DNA from: Candidatus Zipacnadia bacterium
Lineage (GTDB): Bacteria; Armatimonadota; Zipacnadia; Zipacnadales; Zipacnadaceae
Direction of reading: 5' to 3'
Assembly (NCBI GenBank): GCA_029821415.1
Contig: JALGTJ010000001.1
Coordinates: forward strand, 1 to 25,316
DNA: 25,316 nucleotides
Below the pieces are notes generated by a model. The model worked only from the letters and a program-made list of their open reading frames with translations. It was not told the origin of the DNA and ran no database searches. The translations under genes were made by a program, and so were the position numbers. Positions within the stretch are counted from its first letter, which is position 1; each line of letters begins with the position of its first letter. Shown here piece after piece: positions 1-8,530 of this stretch.

Positions 1-324
1 CATCTGCGCCGCACCGGTAATCATATTCTTGATATAGTCAGCATGGCCCGGACAGTCAATATGAGCATAGTGGCGCTTGGCCGTCTCGTACTCGGCATGA
101 TAGATGGCGATGGTCAGCCCCCGCTCTTGCTCCTCGGGCGCCGCGTCAATCTGGTCAAACTCCAAAGGCGTGGCATTCCCCTCTTCCGACGCCGCCAGAT
201 TCTTCGTAATCGCCGAAGTTAACGTCGTCTTGCCGTGATCTACGTGCCCTATCGTCCCAATATTTAGATGTGGCTTGGTCCGCTCAAATTCCTGTGTATC
301 AGCAGTTGTCAGACTAAGATTCAA
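1..324 (-). CDS. tuf: Elongation factor Tu, N-terminal part (runs off the window)
   Basis: EF-Tu carries aminoacyl-tRNA to the ribosome as a GTP complex. Only the first 108 codons are in the window and the rest lies beyond position 1. The G1 loop (GHVDHGKTT), the PEEQERG segment before switch I and the G3 motif (DCPGHAD) are all present. The switch I stretch reads GLTIAIYHAEY, where bacterial EF-Tu normally has GITINTxHVEY, so several near-invariant positions differ. No ATG or GTG is available in frame upstream of FERTKPH. The best start is TTG at 324, which overlaps the fusA stop (TTGA) and suggests translational coupling; a CTG at 309 is the alternative. This gives an N-terminus about seven residues longer than usual. 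It is the last visible gene of the rpsL-rpsG-fusA-tuf operon. The identity is certain, the start is not. Confidence 0.95.
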   Translation of the reverse strand, partial: MNLSLTTADTQEFERTKPHLNIGTIGHVDHGKTTLTSAITKNLAASEEGNATPLEFDQIDAAPEEQERGLTIAIYHAEYETAKRHYAHIDCPGHADYIKNMITGAAQM

Positions 325-2375
325 TAGACTTTCTTTTTCTCACAAGGCCAATAGGTGTGCGGCTCCATTACATAGGTGCCTCGGCCCTGAGTAACATTGC
401 GCAAAGAAGTAGAATAACCAAACATACCCGCCAGTGGCACCAGCGCATCAATAGTCCGGGTTTGGCCCGATGTTGCGCGCATCTGTTGAATGTCGGCCCC
501 GCGCTGGGTTAAATCTTGGACAACTTCGCCCATATAGTCCTCCGGCGTGACTACCTCGACAGCCATAATGGGCTCGAGCAACACCGGCTGGGCCTTTTCA
601 TAGGCATCGCGAAAAGCATTGTAGGCAGCGATGCGAAAGGCGTGCTCACTGGAATCAACCTCGTGGTAAGATCCGTCAATAACAGCCACTCGTACGTCTA
701 CCACCGGGTATCCACCAATGTTCCCAGATTGCATAGCTTCCTTAACACCAGCTTCGACAGCAGGAATGAACTCTGTTGGGATAACCCCCCGCCTAATCTC
801 GTTGCTAAATTCAAGACCACTGCCCGGCTCCGCTGGTGATAGACGCAGGACAACGTGACCATATTGACCGCGACCGCCAGTCTGACGAACAAAACGGCCT
901 TCGCCGATGGCCTCAGCCGTGATCGTTTCCTTGTAAGAGACCTCCGGCTTGCCGAGATTGGCCTCCACCTTGAATTCCCGCAGCAGGCGATCCTTGATAA
1001 TATCCAGGTGCAACTCACCCATCCCGGCAATGACCCGCTGGTCGGTTTCCGGATTGACTCGAGTAGCGAAGGTGGGGTCCTCGATCGCTAAGACGCGCAG
1101 CGCGGCGTCCAGTTTATCCTCGTCAGCCGCCGTCCGCGGCTCAATGGCCATAGTGATAACTGGCTCAGGAAAGGCTATCTTTTCCAGCACAATAGGTTTA
1201 TTAGGATCACAGAGCGTATCGCCGGTACTAGCATTATCCATTCCTACAATGGCCACGATGTCGCCGGGCCCAGCCTGCTCGATCTCCTCACGATGATTAG
1301 CATGCATCCGCAACAGCCGACCAATGCGATGCCTGGCACCGGCAGTAGAATTGTAGACTGTCATCCCCTTCTTAGCGTACCCGGAATACACCCTCGTATA
1401 AGACAATTGGCCAACAAATGCATCGGTGACGACTTTGAATACCAGCGCGGAGAAGGGCGCTTCTGGGTCAGCAGCGCGCAGCAGAGTCTGACCGGTCTTG
1501 GGATCTCTGCCCTGGATGCTCGGCACATCCAAAGGGGATGGAAGGAAGTCCACAATATTGTCCAGCAGCGGCTGAATACCACGGTTCTTTAAAGCTGAGC
1601 CACAGCATACCGGCACCAGACCCCCACCAACAGTGCCCTTACGCAATGTTTTGAGAATCTCCGCTTCGCTTGGCTGCTGTTCGGCGAAGAACTTCTTTTC
1701 AATACCGGAATCGATCTCGGCCAGTGAGACAATCAGGTACTCACGAAACTTGCTGGCCAGACTCTCATAATCGGTCGGAATAGGCCCGTACTCCATCTCT
1801 ACCCCTAACTCATCGGTCCAACGGATACTTCTCATCCTCACCAAATCGATGATGCCTTCAAACTTGTCACCGGAGCCGATGGGTATCTGGGTAGCAACCA
1901 CATCCGCACCTAACGCCGATCGCATCTGATGCAGAACTTCGTGAAAATCGCTGCCAACACGATCCATCTTGTTAACAAAGACTATTCGGGGGACGCCATA
2001 CTTGTCGGCCTGGCGCCAGACGGTCTCAGTCTGCGCCTGAACACCGCCAACAGCACAGACGACCAGCACCAACCCATCCAGGACTCGCATACTGCGTTCC
2101 ACTTCCACTGTAAAGTCAACGTGGCCAGGCGTATCAATGATGTTGATGCGATGCTCGCGCCACCGGCAAGTGGTTGCCGCCGAGGTGATGGTAATACCCC
2201 GCTCGCTTTCCTGGGGCATCCAGTCCATAGTGGCGTCACCATCGTCAACCTCTCCCATACGATGCACACGCCCGGTGTAGAACAAGATACGCTCAGTCGT
2301 CGTAGTCTTGCCTGCATCAATATGAGCAGCTAGCCCAATGTTCCTGGTTTTTGCTAAACCGACCTTGCCTTGCAC
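321..2375 (-). CDS. fusA: Elongation factor G
   Basis: EF-G is the cytosolic GTPase that drives ribosomal translocation and, with RRF, ribosome recycling. The 684-residue product has G1 AHIDAGKTT (about residues 17-25), G2 in RGITITSAA, G3 DTPGHVD, G4 NKMD, then domain II (FVGQLSYTRVYSG), domain III (GMGELHLDI), domain IV (TGGRGQYGHVV) and domain V (EPIMAVEVVTPEDYMG). The start is GTG at 2375 with GGTGG just upstream; the N-terminus QGKVGLAKTRNIG fits the family. The extreme C-terminus is odd. After MEPHTYW the family normally has a basic helix of ten or more residues (xxAEEIIAKRK-like), but here it ends PCEKKKVY. In another frame the same DNA reads LVRKRKSIES and then stop, which resembles the expected tail and hints at a small deletion with frameshift. 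It lies between rpsG and tuf and overlaps the probable tuf start by four bases. Confidence 0.97.
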   Translation of the reverse strand: MQGKVGLAKTRNIGLAAHIDAGKTTTTERILFYTGRVHRMGEVDDGDATMDWMPQESERGITITSAATTCRWREHRINIIDTPGHVDFTVEVERSMRVLDGLVLVVCAVGGVQAQTETVWRQADKYGVPRIVFVNKMDRVGSDFHEVLHQMRSALGADVVATQIPIGSGDKFEGIIDLVRMRSIRWTDELGVEMEYGPIPTDYESLASKFREYLIVSLAEIDSGIEKKFFAEQQPSEAEILKTLRKGTVGGGLVPVCCGSALKNRGIQPLLDNIVDFLPSPLDVPSIQGRDPKTGQTLLRAADPEAPFSALVFKVVTDAFVGQLSYTRVYSGYAKKGMTVYNSTAGARHRIGRLLRMHANHREEIEQAGPGDIVAIVGMDNASTGDTLCDPNKPIVLEKIAFPEPVITMAIEPRTAADEDKLDAALRVLAIEDPTFATRVNPETDQRVIAGMGELHLDIIKDRLLREFKVEANLGKPEVSYKETITAEAIGEGRFVRQTGGRGQYGHVVLRLSPAEPGSGLEFSNEIRRGVIPTEFIPAVEAGVKEAMQSGNIGGYPVVDVRVAVIDGSYHEVDSSEHAFRIAAYNAFRDAYEKAQPVLLEPIMAVEVVTPEDYMGEVVQDLTQRGADIQQMRATSGQTRTIDALVPLAGMFGYSTSLRNVTQGRGTYVMEPHTYWPCEKKKVY

Positions 2376-2426
2376 AATGCCACCGTACTTATATTTAACA
2401 GAATTAAGCTGTTATTGAAGACACCT

Positions 2427-2897
2427 CTACCAACGATAGTGAGCATAAGCTTTGTTGGCCGCGGCCATTCGTTGCATCTCCTGTCGCCGCCTGACAGCTC
2501 CGCCTTCTTCGTTGGCAGCATCAATTAGTTCGCCAGCAAGTCGCTGGCTCATCGTCTTTTCGCTGCGTTCGCGCGCCGCCCCAACTATCCAACGTAACGC
2601 CAACGTGATCTGCCGATGCGTTGGTACCTCCATAGGAATCTGATAAGTAGCGCCGCCAACTCGTCGCGGCCGCACCTCCAGATATGGCATTACATTATTC
2701 ATCGTCTCTTGCAGCACTACCAACGGATTTCGCCCGGTGCGCTCCTGCACTATCTGCATAGCGCCATAGAAGATACGCTCAGCAACCGACTTTTTGCCAC
2801 CTTTCATCAGCATATTGATGAACTTGGTGACGAGAGTGCTGCCAAACACAGCATCTGGTTCTGGCTCGCGCCGTTCTATTTGTGTCCGCCTGGGCAT
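2427..2897 (-). CDS. rpsG: 30S ribosomal protein S7
   Basis: S7 is a primary 16S rRNA-binding protein that nucleates the 30S head and lies near the E site. In E. coli it also represses its own operon. The 156-residue product is of normal length and complete. It has the N-terminal basic arm (MPRRTQIERR), the central VRPRRVGGATYQIP motif, the ALRWIVGAARERSEKTM helix and the conserved C-terminal end AHYRW. The ATG start follows AAGGGAGAA with about ten bases of spacing. It stands 86 bases after rpsL and 51 bases before fusA, the usual str operon order. Nothing is missing from it. Confidence 0.98.
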   Translation of the reverse strand: MPRRTQIERREPEPDAVFGSTLVTKFINMLMKGGKKSVAERIFYGAMQIVQERTGRNPLVVLQETMNNVMPYLEVRPRRVGGATYQIPMEVPTHRQITLALRWIVGAARERSEKTMSQRLAGELIDAANEEGGAVRRRQEMQRMAAANKAYAHYRW

Positions 2898-2983
2898 ATT
2901 GCGTTCTTCTCCCTTCCCTACTTCCCTACTCCGGGAGCAGCCGGGCTTAGCTGCCCCGCGCCTTGCAACAACTGGCAGTTACG

Positions 2984-3397
2984 TCAAGAAGGCTTCCGCG
3001 TTCCGTATTTAGAGCGGGCGGTGGTCCGACCATCGACTCCGGCGGCATCAAGGGCACCGCGTACAATATGGTACTTGACTGCAGGCAGGTCCTTGACACG
3101 ACCGCCACGGACCAGCACTACTGAGTGCTCGGCCAGATTGTGGCCCTCACCCGGGATGTACGCAGTGACCTCCTGCCGGCTGAAGAGCCGTACTCGTGCG
3201 CACTTGCGCAGCGCCGAATTCGGCTTCTTGGGCGTCTGAGCCCAGACCCGGGTGCAAACTCCCCGACGCTGCGGCGCTCCCTCGACCCGCTTCGCCCTGC
3301 GCTTCAGAGAGTTCCATGACACCTTCAGAGCAGGCGTGCTCGGTTTCTTGTTTCGCTTCTCTCGCCCTTTACGCACCAGTTGGTTGATAGTCGGCAC
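2984..3397 (-). CDS. rpsL: 30S ribosomal protein S12
   Basis: S12 sits at the decoding centre of the 30S subunit and governs accuracy and streptomycin response. The 137-residue product has MPTINQLVRKGR at the N-terminus, then RRGVCTRV, TPKKPNSALRK (the Lys that is changed in many streptomycin-resistant mutants is wild type), YIPGEGHNL, GGRVKDLP and the C-terminal SKYGTRKPS. It carries an extra segment of about 14 residues (VSWNSLKRRAKRVE, residues 26-39) between TPALK and APQRRGVC that the common 123-125 residue form lacks. The start is GTG at 3397, with GGGAGTGA a few bases upstream. It is the first gene of the str operon, behind a leader of about 270 nt. Confidence 0.97.
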   Translation of the reverse strand: MPTINQLVRKGREKRNKKPSTPALKVSWNSLKRRAKRVEGAPQRRGVCTRVWAQTPKKPNSALRKCARVRLFSRQEVTAYIPGEGHNLAEHSVVLVRGGRVKDLPAVKYHIVRGALDAAGVDGRTTARSKYGTRKPS

Positions 3398-3474
3398 AGC
3401 TTCACTCCCTGCAAACGTTATTACAAATTAACTATGTTCGAAGCTTACAAGCGGTGTACCAGTAAGTCAGTCAA

Positions 3475-3512
3475 GCAAAAATATACCCCTCCCGAAAGGC
3501 AGTGAGGGGCAT
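3475..3512 (-). terminator. Intrinsic terminator or attenuator in the str leader
   Basis: On the minus strand ATGCCCCTC (3512-3504) pairs with GAGGGGTAT (3491-3483) to form a nine-base-pair stem with one G-U pair and a 12-base loop. ATTTTTGC follows directly. It lies downstream of the operon promoter and upstream of rpsL, so it would act as an attenuator rather than as the end of rpoC. That role is inferred. Confidence 0.65.
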
Positions 3513-3635
3513 AATGAGGCCGCACAGAAGTGCGCCATAGCAGCATCAATTGCCTCAACGGAGCCTTTCTGTTGGCTTCAGCTCCTTCCGCTTATGTCAG
3601 TTAATGCAGCAAATATAGGCAACCCCGGCCCCTCA
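3503..3635 (-). promoter_or_regulatory. Possible antiterminator pairing in the str leader
   Basis: The transcript segment TGAGGGGC (minus strand, 3635-3628) is perfectly complementary over eight bases to GCCCCTCA (3510-3503), the 5' arm of the terminator hairpin. The two pairings exclude each other, so the leader could switch between a terminated and a read-through state. The upstream arm overlaps the ATG of the possible 11-codon leader peptide. The complementarity is seen directly; the switch is inferred. Confidence 0.4.
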
Positions 3636-3673
3636 TTCCACCACATTTGCGTACCACCATCAAGTAAGGCTAC

Positions 3674-3702
3674 ATTATAACGAACCGCATCCGTCTTGTC
3701 AA
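3674..3702 (-). promoter_or_regulatory. Sigma-70 type promoter of the rpsL-rpsG-fusA-tuf operon
   Basis: On the minus strand a perfect -35 TTGACA (3702-3697) is separated by exactly 17 bases from a perfect -10 TATAAT (3679-3674). Transcription should start near 3667, about 270 bases before rpsL. Such a match to consensus is expected for a strongly expressed ribosomal protein operon. Confidence 0.85.
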
Positions 3703-3781
3703 GGGCATCTGCCGGCTTCTATCCTCAGCGTTCGCCGCCCATCAGGTCGGCAGTAGTCGGGCGAGGCAAGCACCTGTCAAA

Positions 3782-6700
3782 TCACTCATCACCAGAAGTG
3801 GGATTCGTGGCCTCCGAACTCTTATTGCCCAGAGGCTTGCCTTGGTCATCCTCACTGTCCACAAGCGTCTCACCAACACTGGCTTTACGGGCTGCCTCTA
3901 TATCAGCCAACAGTTGCTGCATTGCGTCTCGTTTCGCCGTTACCGCTTTCTCAGCGACGAGGAGTTCGCCTTTCACCTCCTCCGCATAGTCAATTTCCCG
4001 GGCACGATGCTGGCGCATACCACTACCAGCAGGGATAAGGCGCCCAATGATGACATTCTCCTTTAGGCCTTTGAGAGTGTCGCGTTTCTCCTCGCACGCC
4101 GCTTCAGTTAGCACGCGGATAGTGCGCTGAAAGCTGGCCGCCGACAGGAAGCTTTCTGTAGCCAGCGATGCCTGAGTAATGCCCAGTAGCAATGGCTCAG
4201 CCGTTGCTGGCCGACCGCCAAGCTCTTCAACACGACGATTCTCCTGGCTGAATGCGAACTTGTCAACTATTTCACCAGGTAGGAAGCGGGTGTCGCCGTG
4301 GTCCAGAATCTTACGCTTCTTCAGCATCTGGCGAATAATTACCTCAATATGCTTGTCATTGATCCTAATGCCTTGCGTGTGGTAGACGGCCTGAATCTCG
4401 CGAAGCAGATAATCTTGGACGCCGCGGATACCCTTTTCATTCAGGATAGTCTGAGGATCAACCGGACCCGCCGTGAGCTGATCGCCGGCACGCACTACTG
4501 TGCCCTTGCGCACATACAGACGCCCCCGAGGCGGTACCAGGTGAGACAGACGCAGCGGAACCGTCTCCACGCCAGCCTCCTTGAGACGTGCTCGGAGCTT
4601 CTTTAGCAGTTTCTGGCCCTTCTGAGCAATCACCTCACCGTTAGCATCTACGATGTCTTCCGCAAGTTGTCCGCCGCGAATGACATCAACATCATCCAGT
4701 GCTTGCTCGGAGCGAATGATGACAGTCCGCAGGCCCTTCATCTCAATGTCCTCGACCACACCGTCCAACTCCGCAGTGATAGCCTGTCCCTTGGGCGTGC
4801 GAGCCTCAAACAACTCGACCACACGTAACAACCCGTGCACCGGGCTCTCCAAAACCTTAAGCATCTCCCGAATCGCCTTGCCACGAGCGCGGGTCCCGCC
4901 TCCAACTACTTCAAGGGAGACTCGTCCCTGGTCGATATCATCGCTGAGGCTCTGGAGAGCTTGCTGCTTACGCTTCTTGACGTCAGCTACACCGGTTATG
5001 TACTCCGCCGCAACCCCGCCGGTATGGAAGGTACGCATAGTTAACTGTGTGCCCGGCTCACCGATGGACTGTGCAGCGATAATGCCGATAGCTGTGCCAA
5101 TCTCCACCGGCTTCTGGCGGCCAATATCGCGACCATAGCACTTAACACAGACTCCGTCTTCCAGCTCGCAAGTCAATGGCGAGCGCACCTTCACTGCCCG
5201 GATACCCGCCTCATCAATCAGATCCGCTGCTCGCTCATCAATCTCTTGTCCCGCTGCGACGATGAGCCCGCCGGTCTCAGGGTTGACCACATCCTCGGCG
5301 GCTGTCCGTCCAATGATACGGTCATGGAGCCTGCAGATGATTCCGTCTTCTTCCGTCGCAATTAGGTCAGCTCCGCAGCTATGACACCTTCCGTCCCGAT
5401 GCTGGTCAATCTGCCCACATTCTGGACATTGCAGATCGTTGACATACAGATCAGTCATGATGATGCCGTCGCGGGTCCCGCAGTCCTCAGCAGTGACAAT
5501 CACGTCCTGAGCCGCATCCACCAGTCGGCGAGTCAAGTAACCGGCGTCGGCCGTGCGAAGAGCAGTATCAGCCAGTCCCTTGCGAGCCCCATGAGTGGAC
5601 ACGAAGTACTCGAGCGGGTCAAGCCCCTCGTGGAAATTACTGCGCACTGGCAGGTCTTCAATTAGACGACCAAAGGGGTCGCTCATCAACCCTCGCATAC
5701 CAGCAATCTGGGAGATGTGAGAGCGGTTGGCCCGCGCACCGCTGTCAACCATCATCCAGATAGAGTTGAACGAGCCAATGTTGTCCAATATTTCGTCCAC
5801 TACCTGTTCGCGAGCCTGTGTCCACTTTTGTAAAACCTGTTGCTCACGCTCATCTTCGGTAATGATACCGTCCCGAGCTTGCTTATTGATTCGCGCAGCT
5901 TCGTGCTCTGTCGCCTTCACGATTTCATCGCGACGTGTGGGTACGTCGGTATCGGCTACACAGATACTGACACCAGCCTTGGTGGCAAACTCAAACCCAA
6001 TTGACTTGATATCGTCAAGTAGCTGCGCAGTGCGTGCCTCGCCATAGCTGTTGTAGCACATTGTGACAAGCTCAGAAAGCTCATCTTTACTCAGTGGATG
6101 ATTAACAAAAGGTAAGTCAATGGGCAGATAGTGGTTGAAGATGACCCGGCCCACCGTCGTCTCGGTCAGTTCGCGGCGTAGTTCCAACCTAATTGTAGTA
6201 CCGACCAGCCAGCGGCCCTCCAGACAAGCGCGGCCTCCGATCTGGGCCGCCGATCGGCGCAACCACTCCTCGGGGTCAGCCCGTAGCAGGGTGTCTGAGA
6301 CACTACCGCCCTGCTCAGCCTGGCGTACCATCTCGTCAGTAATGGTAACCTCGATCGAGCGCCTGCGCGGCGGATGTTCATCACTGACAGCCACTGCTAT
6401 TATATGTCGCAACTGATTTTCCAAATCGCGATCTATGGGCAGTTCGTCACCGTTCGCGCGAAATACTCTAACTTCCAAACGAGGCAGGCGCGCCACGATG
6501 TTGGCGTGCAGATCTATCATATGGTGCTCGTAGGCGCTGATTACAGCCTCGGCGCTCTCAAAAACCTTGCCCGTCCCTACCACTTCCGGGCTTTGCTGGG
6601 TAAGATAGTAGCAGCCTAACACTACATCGTACAACGGCTGAGCGATAGGACTACCGTCACCGGGCTTAAACAGATTCCGTGACGCTATCATCAACAGGCG

Positions 6701-8452
6701 CGCTTCCGCCTGGGCATAGGCTGATAACGGTACATGAACAGCCATCTGGTCGCCATCAAAGTCGGCGTTGAACGCCTGACAGACCAGCGGATGCAGTTGT
6801 ATCGCTTTGCCATCCACCAGGACAGGTTCGAACGCCTGAATACCCAGCCGATGCAAGGTCGGCGCACGGTTAAGCAGCACCGGATGATCTTCGATTACCT
6901 CATCCAGAGCATCCCAGACCTCCGGCTCCATGCGTTCAATCATTCGTCTGGCGGTCTTGATGTTGGTGGTGTATCCGGCGTCGACGAGCCGATTCATCAC
7001 GAAGGGCTTGAACAGTTCCAGAGCCATCTCGCGCGGCAATCCGCACTGGTGCAGCTTCAACTGTGGTCCAACGACAATGACTGAACGACCGGAATAATCC
7101 ACCCGCTTGCCGAGCAGATTCTTGCGGAATCGGCCTCCCTTACCTTTTAGCTGGTCACTGAGCGACTTGAGCTGACGCCTATTAGTACCCGTGACTGGCC
7201 GCCGCCGCCGGCTATTGTCAATTAAGGCATCCACTGCCTCTTGCAGCAAGCGTCGCTCGTGATTGATGATCGACTCTGGGGCATTAATCTCGATTATGCG
7301 CCGCAGTCGATTATTACGGTTGATCACTCGCCGATACAGGTCATTCAAATCCGAAGTGGCGAACCGCCCGCCATCAAGCTGGACCATAGGACGCAGATCC
7401 GGAGGCAATACCGGAATGACTTCCAGTATCATCCATTCGGGCCGGTTTTTCGAGTTACGAAAGGCCTCAACAATCTTCAGTCGCTTAACCGCCCGGGCCC
7501 GCCGCGCTCCACTACGCTCTTCGATCTCCTTGCGCAGGTCATGCGCCATCTCGTCCAGGTCAATATCAGCCAGCAAATCCCGTATGGCCTCCGCACCGAG
7601 CCCGGCCTCAAAAAGGTCTCCGAACTCTTTGCCCAATCGGTTCTCGCAGATCGTCTCCACTTCCCGTAGCCGCCGATACTCTACCTCAGACAATGGCTGC
7701 TTCGGCACCAGCTCGAACAGCATCTCCACGGCTTCTTGGAGTTGCTCAATGCGCTGGGCAGCCAGCTTTTGTTCTTCCTGAATCCTCTGTCCCAGTTCCT
7801 GCTGGCTCATTTCCGCGGGCAACGGTTCGTGAGCAAGGCTTATGCCTAAGAAGTCAGGCTCGCCCTCGTCTTCGGGCTCCTCAACTTCCTCACCAGATGC
7901 CTGTTTTTGCAAGCGTTCGTAATGCCGCTGGAGTCGGGAAATGGCCTCGTCGCAGGTTTCGCGAACTTCCTGCTTCTCTTCTTCAATGGCTTCTTGAATC
8001 AACTCGCGCCCTGTTTCAATGCGGTCACGGTTGACCCGAGTGGTGATGTAGGAGGCAAAATAAGCGACCTCCTTCAGCACCGTTTTGGAGATGTCAAGCA
8101 GGAGGCTGATCGGGCTAGGTACCCCATTCAAGTACCAACTGTGGCATACTGGAGCCGCCAGCTCAATGTGACCCATCCGTTCCCGCCGGACCTTACGTTG
8201 CGTGACCTCCACCCCACACCGGTCACAAATAATGCCCTTAAACTTGATCTTTTTGTATTTGCCGCAGTGACACTCCCAATCCTTAGTAGGACCGAAGATG
8301 CGTTCACAAAATAGCCCATCACGCTCGGGCTTATAGGTGCGGTAGTTAACGGTCTCCGGCTTCTTGACCTCGCCGTGCGACCACGAGCGGATGGCCTCGG
8401 GCGACGCCAGCCCTACTGTGATTGCTTCGAAATCAGTACTGGTTACAGCCAA
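3782..8452 (-). CDS. rpoC: DNA-directed RNA polymerase subunit beta'
   Basis: Beta' is the catalytic, clamp-bearing subunit of RNA polymerase. The 1556-residue product has the N-terminal clamp zinc site (CHCGKYKKIK then CDRCG), the active-site loop NADFDGD at residues 562-568, the trigger-loop region (SIGEPGTQLTMRTFHTGG) and the second zinc site (DCGT, LTCELEDGVCVKC). It is longer than the roughly 1200-residue minimal form. There is a coiled-coil, acidic insertion after the first zinc site (about residues 140-330, with EEVEEPEDEGEP). There is also an additional CPEC...CHSC zinc-ribbon-like insertion at residues 1009-1026 just after the DCGT cysteine. The start chosen is TTG at 8452, because GGAGGAG lies six to seven bases upstream and the product then begins AVTSTDFEAITVGLASP, as in the family. 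A TTG at 8467 is also open. It follows rpoB by 78 bases and is co-transcribed with it. Confidence 0.98.
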   Translation of the reverse strand: MAVTSTDFEAITVGLASPEAIRSWSHGEVKKPETVNYRTYKPERDGLFCERIFGPTKDWECHCGKYKKIKFKGIICDRCGVEVTQRKVRRERMGHIELAAPVCHSWYLNGVPSPISLLLDISKTVLKEVAYFASYITTRVNRDRIETGRELIQEAIEEEKQEVRETCDEAISRLQRHYERLQKQASGEEVEEPEDEGEPDFLGISLAHEPLPAEMSQQELGQRIQEEQKLAAQRIEQLQEAVEMLFELVPKQPLSEVEYRRLREVETICENRLGKEFGDLFEAGLGAEAIRDLLADIDLDEMAHDLRKEIEERSGARRARAVKRLKIVEAFRNSKNRPEWMILEVIPVLPPDLRPMVQLDGGRFATSDLNDLYRRVINRNNRLRRIIEINAPESIINHERRLLQEAVDALIDNSRRRRPVTGTNRRQLKSLSDQLKGKGGRFRKNLLGKRVDYSGRSVIVVGPQLKLHQCGLPREMALELFKPFVMNRLVDAGYTTNIKTARRMIERMEPEVWDALDEVIEDHPVLLNRAPTLHRLGIQAFEPVLVDGKAIQLHPLVCQAFNADFDGDQMAVHVPLSAYAQAEARLLMIASRNLFKPGDGSPIAQPLYDVVLGCYYLTQQSPEVVGTGKVFESAEAVISAYEHHMIDLHANIVARLPRLEVRVFRANGDELPIDRDLENQLRHIIAVAVSDEHPPRRRSIEVTITDEMVRQAEQGGSVSDTLLRADPEEWLRRSAAQIGGRACLEGRWLVGTTIRLELRRELTETTVGRVIFNHYLPIDLPFVNHPLSKDELSELVTMCYNSYGEARTAQLLDDIKSIGFEFATKAGVSICVADTDVPTRRDEIVKATEHEAARINKQARDGIITEDEREQQVLQKWTQAREQVVDEILDNIGSFNSIWMMVDSGARANRSHISQIAGMRGLMSDPFGRLIEDLPVRSNFHEGLDPLEYFVSTHGARKGLADTALRTADAGYLTRRLVDAAQDVIVTAEDCGTRDGIIMTDLYVNDLQCPECGQIDQHRDGRCHSCGADLIATEEDGIICRLHDRIIGRTAAEDVVNPETGGLIVAAGQEIDERAADLIDEAGIRAVKVRSPLTCELEDGVCVKCYGRDIGRQKPVEIGTAIGIIAAQSIGEPGTQLTMRTFHTGGVAAEYITGVADVKKRKQQALQSLSDDIDQGRVSLEVVGGGTRARGKAIREMLKVLESPVHGLLRVVELFEARTPKGQAITAELDGVVEDIEMKGLRTVIIRSEQALDDVDVIRGGQLAEDIVDANGEVIAQKGQKLLKKLRARLKEAGVETVPLRLSHLVPPRGRLYVRKGTVVRAGDQLTAGPVDPQTILNEKGIRGVQDYLLREIQAVYHTQGIRINDKHIEVIIRQMLKKRKILDHGDTRFLPGEIVDKFAFSQENRRVEELGGRPATAEPLLLGITQASLATESFLSAASFQRTIRVLTEAACEEKRDTLKGLKENVIIGRLIPAGSGMRQHRAREIDYAEEVKGELLVAEKAVTAKRDAMQQLLADIEAARKASVGETLVDSEDDQGKPLGNKSSEATNPTSGDE

Positions 8453-8530
8453 CTGTCTCTCCTCCAAACATTCGGCACAGTCAATAGCTTTACAAACGAT
8501 ATCCGATCGTCACAACCACGCCTGGACCTG

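Larger units (their letters stand above)
3398..3781 (-). other. rpoC-rpsL intergenic region with str operon leader
   Basis: This 384-base gap holds no gene that I can recognise. Reading on the minus strand it contains, in order: about 80 bases after the rpoC stop with no visible terminator, a consensus promoter, a possible 11-residue leader peptide (ATG at 3636, stop at 3601, sequence MRGRGCLYLLH, weak ribosome site), a hairpin with arms at 3560-3564 and 3581-3585, a hairpin at 3518-3536, and a terminator-like hairpin followed by five T. The last 80 bases before rpsL are AT-rich. rpoBC transcripts could read through into the str genes. Confidence 0.75.

Noticed and set aside
3752..3780. Second promoter right after the rpoC stop (TTGACA at 3780-3775 on the minus strand)
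   Set aside because: The -10 at the right distance is ACTACT, a poor match, and the perfect promoter lies just downstream.
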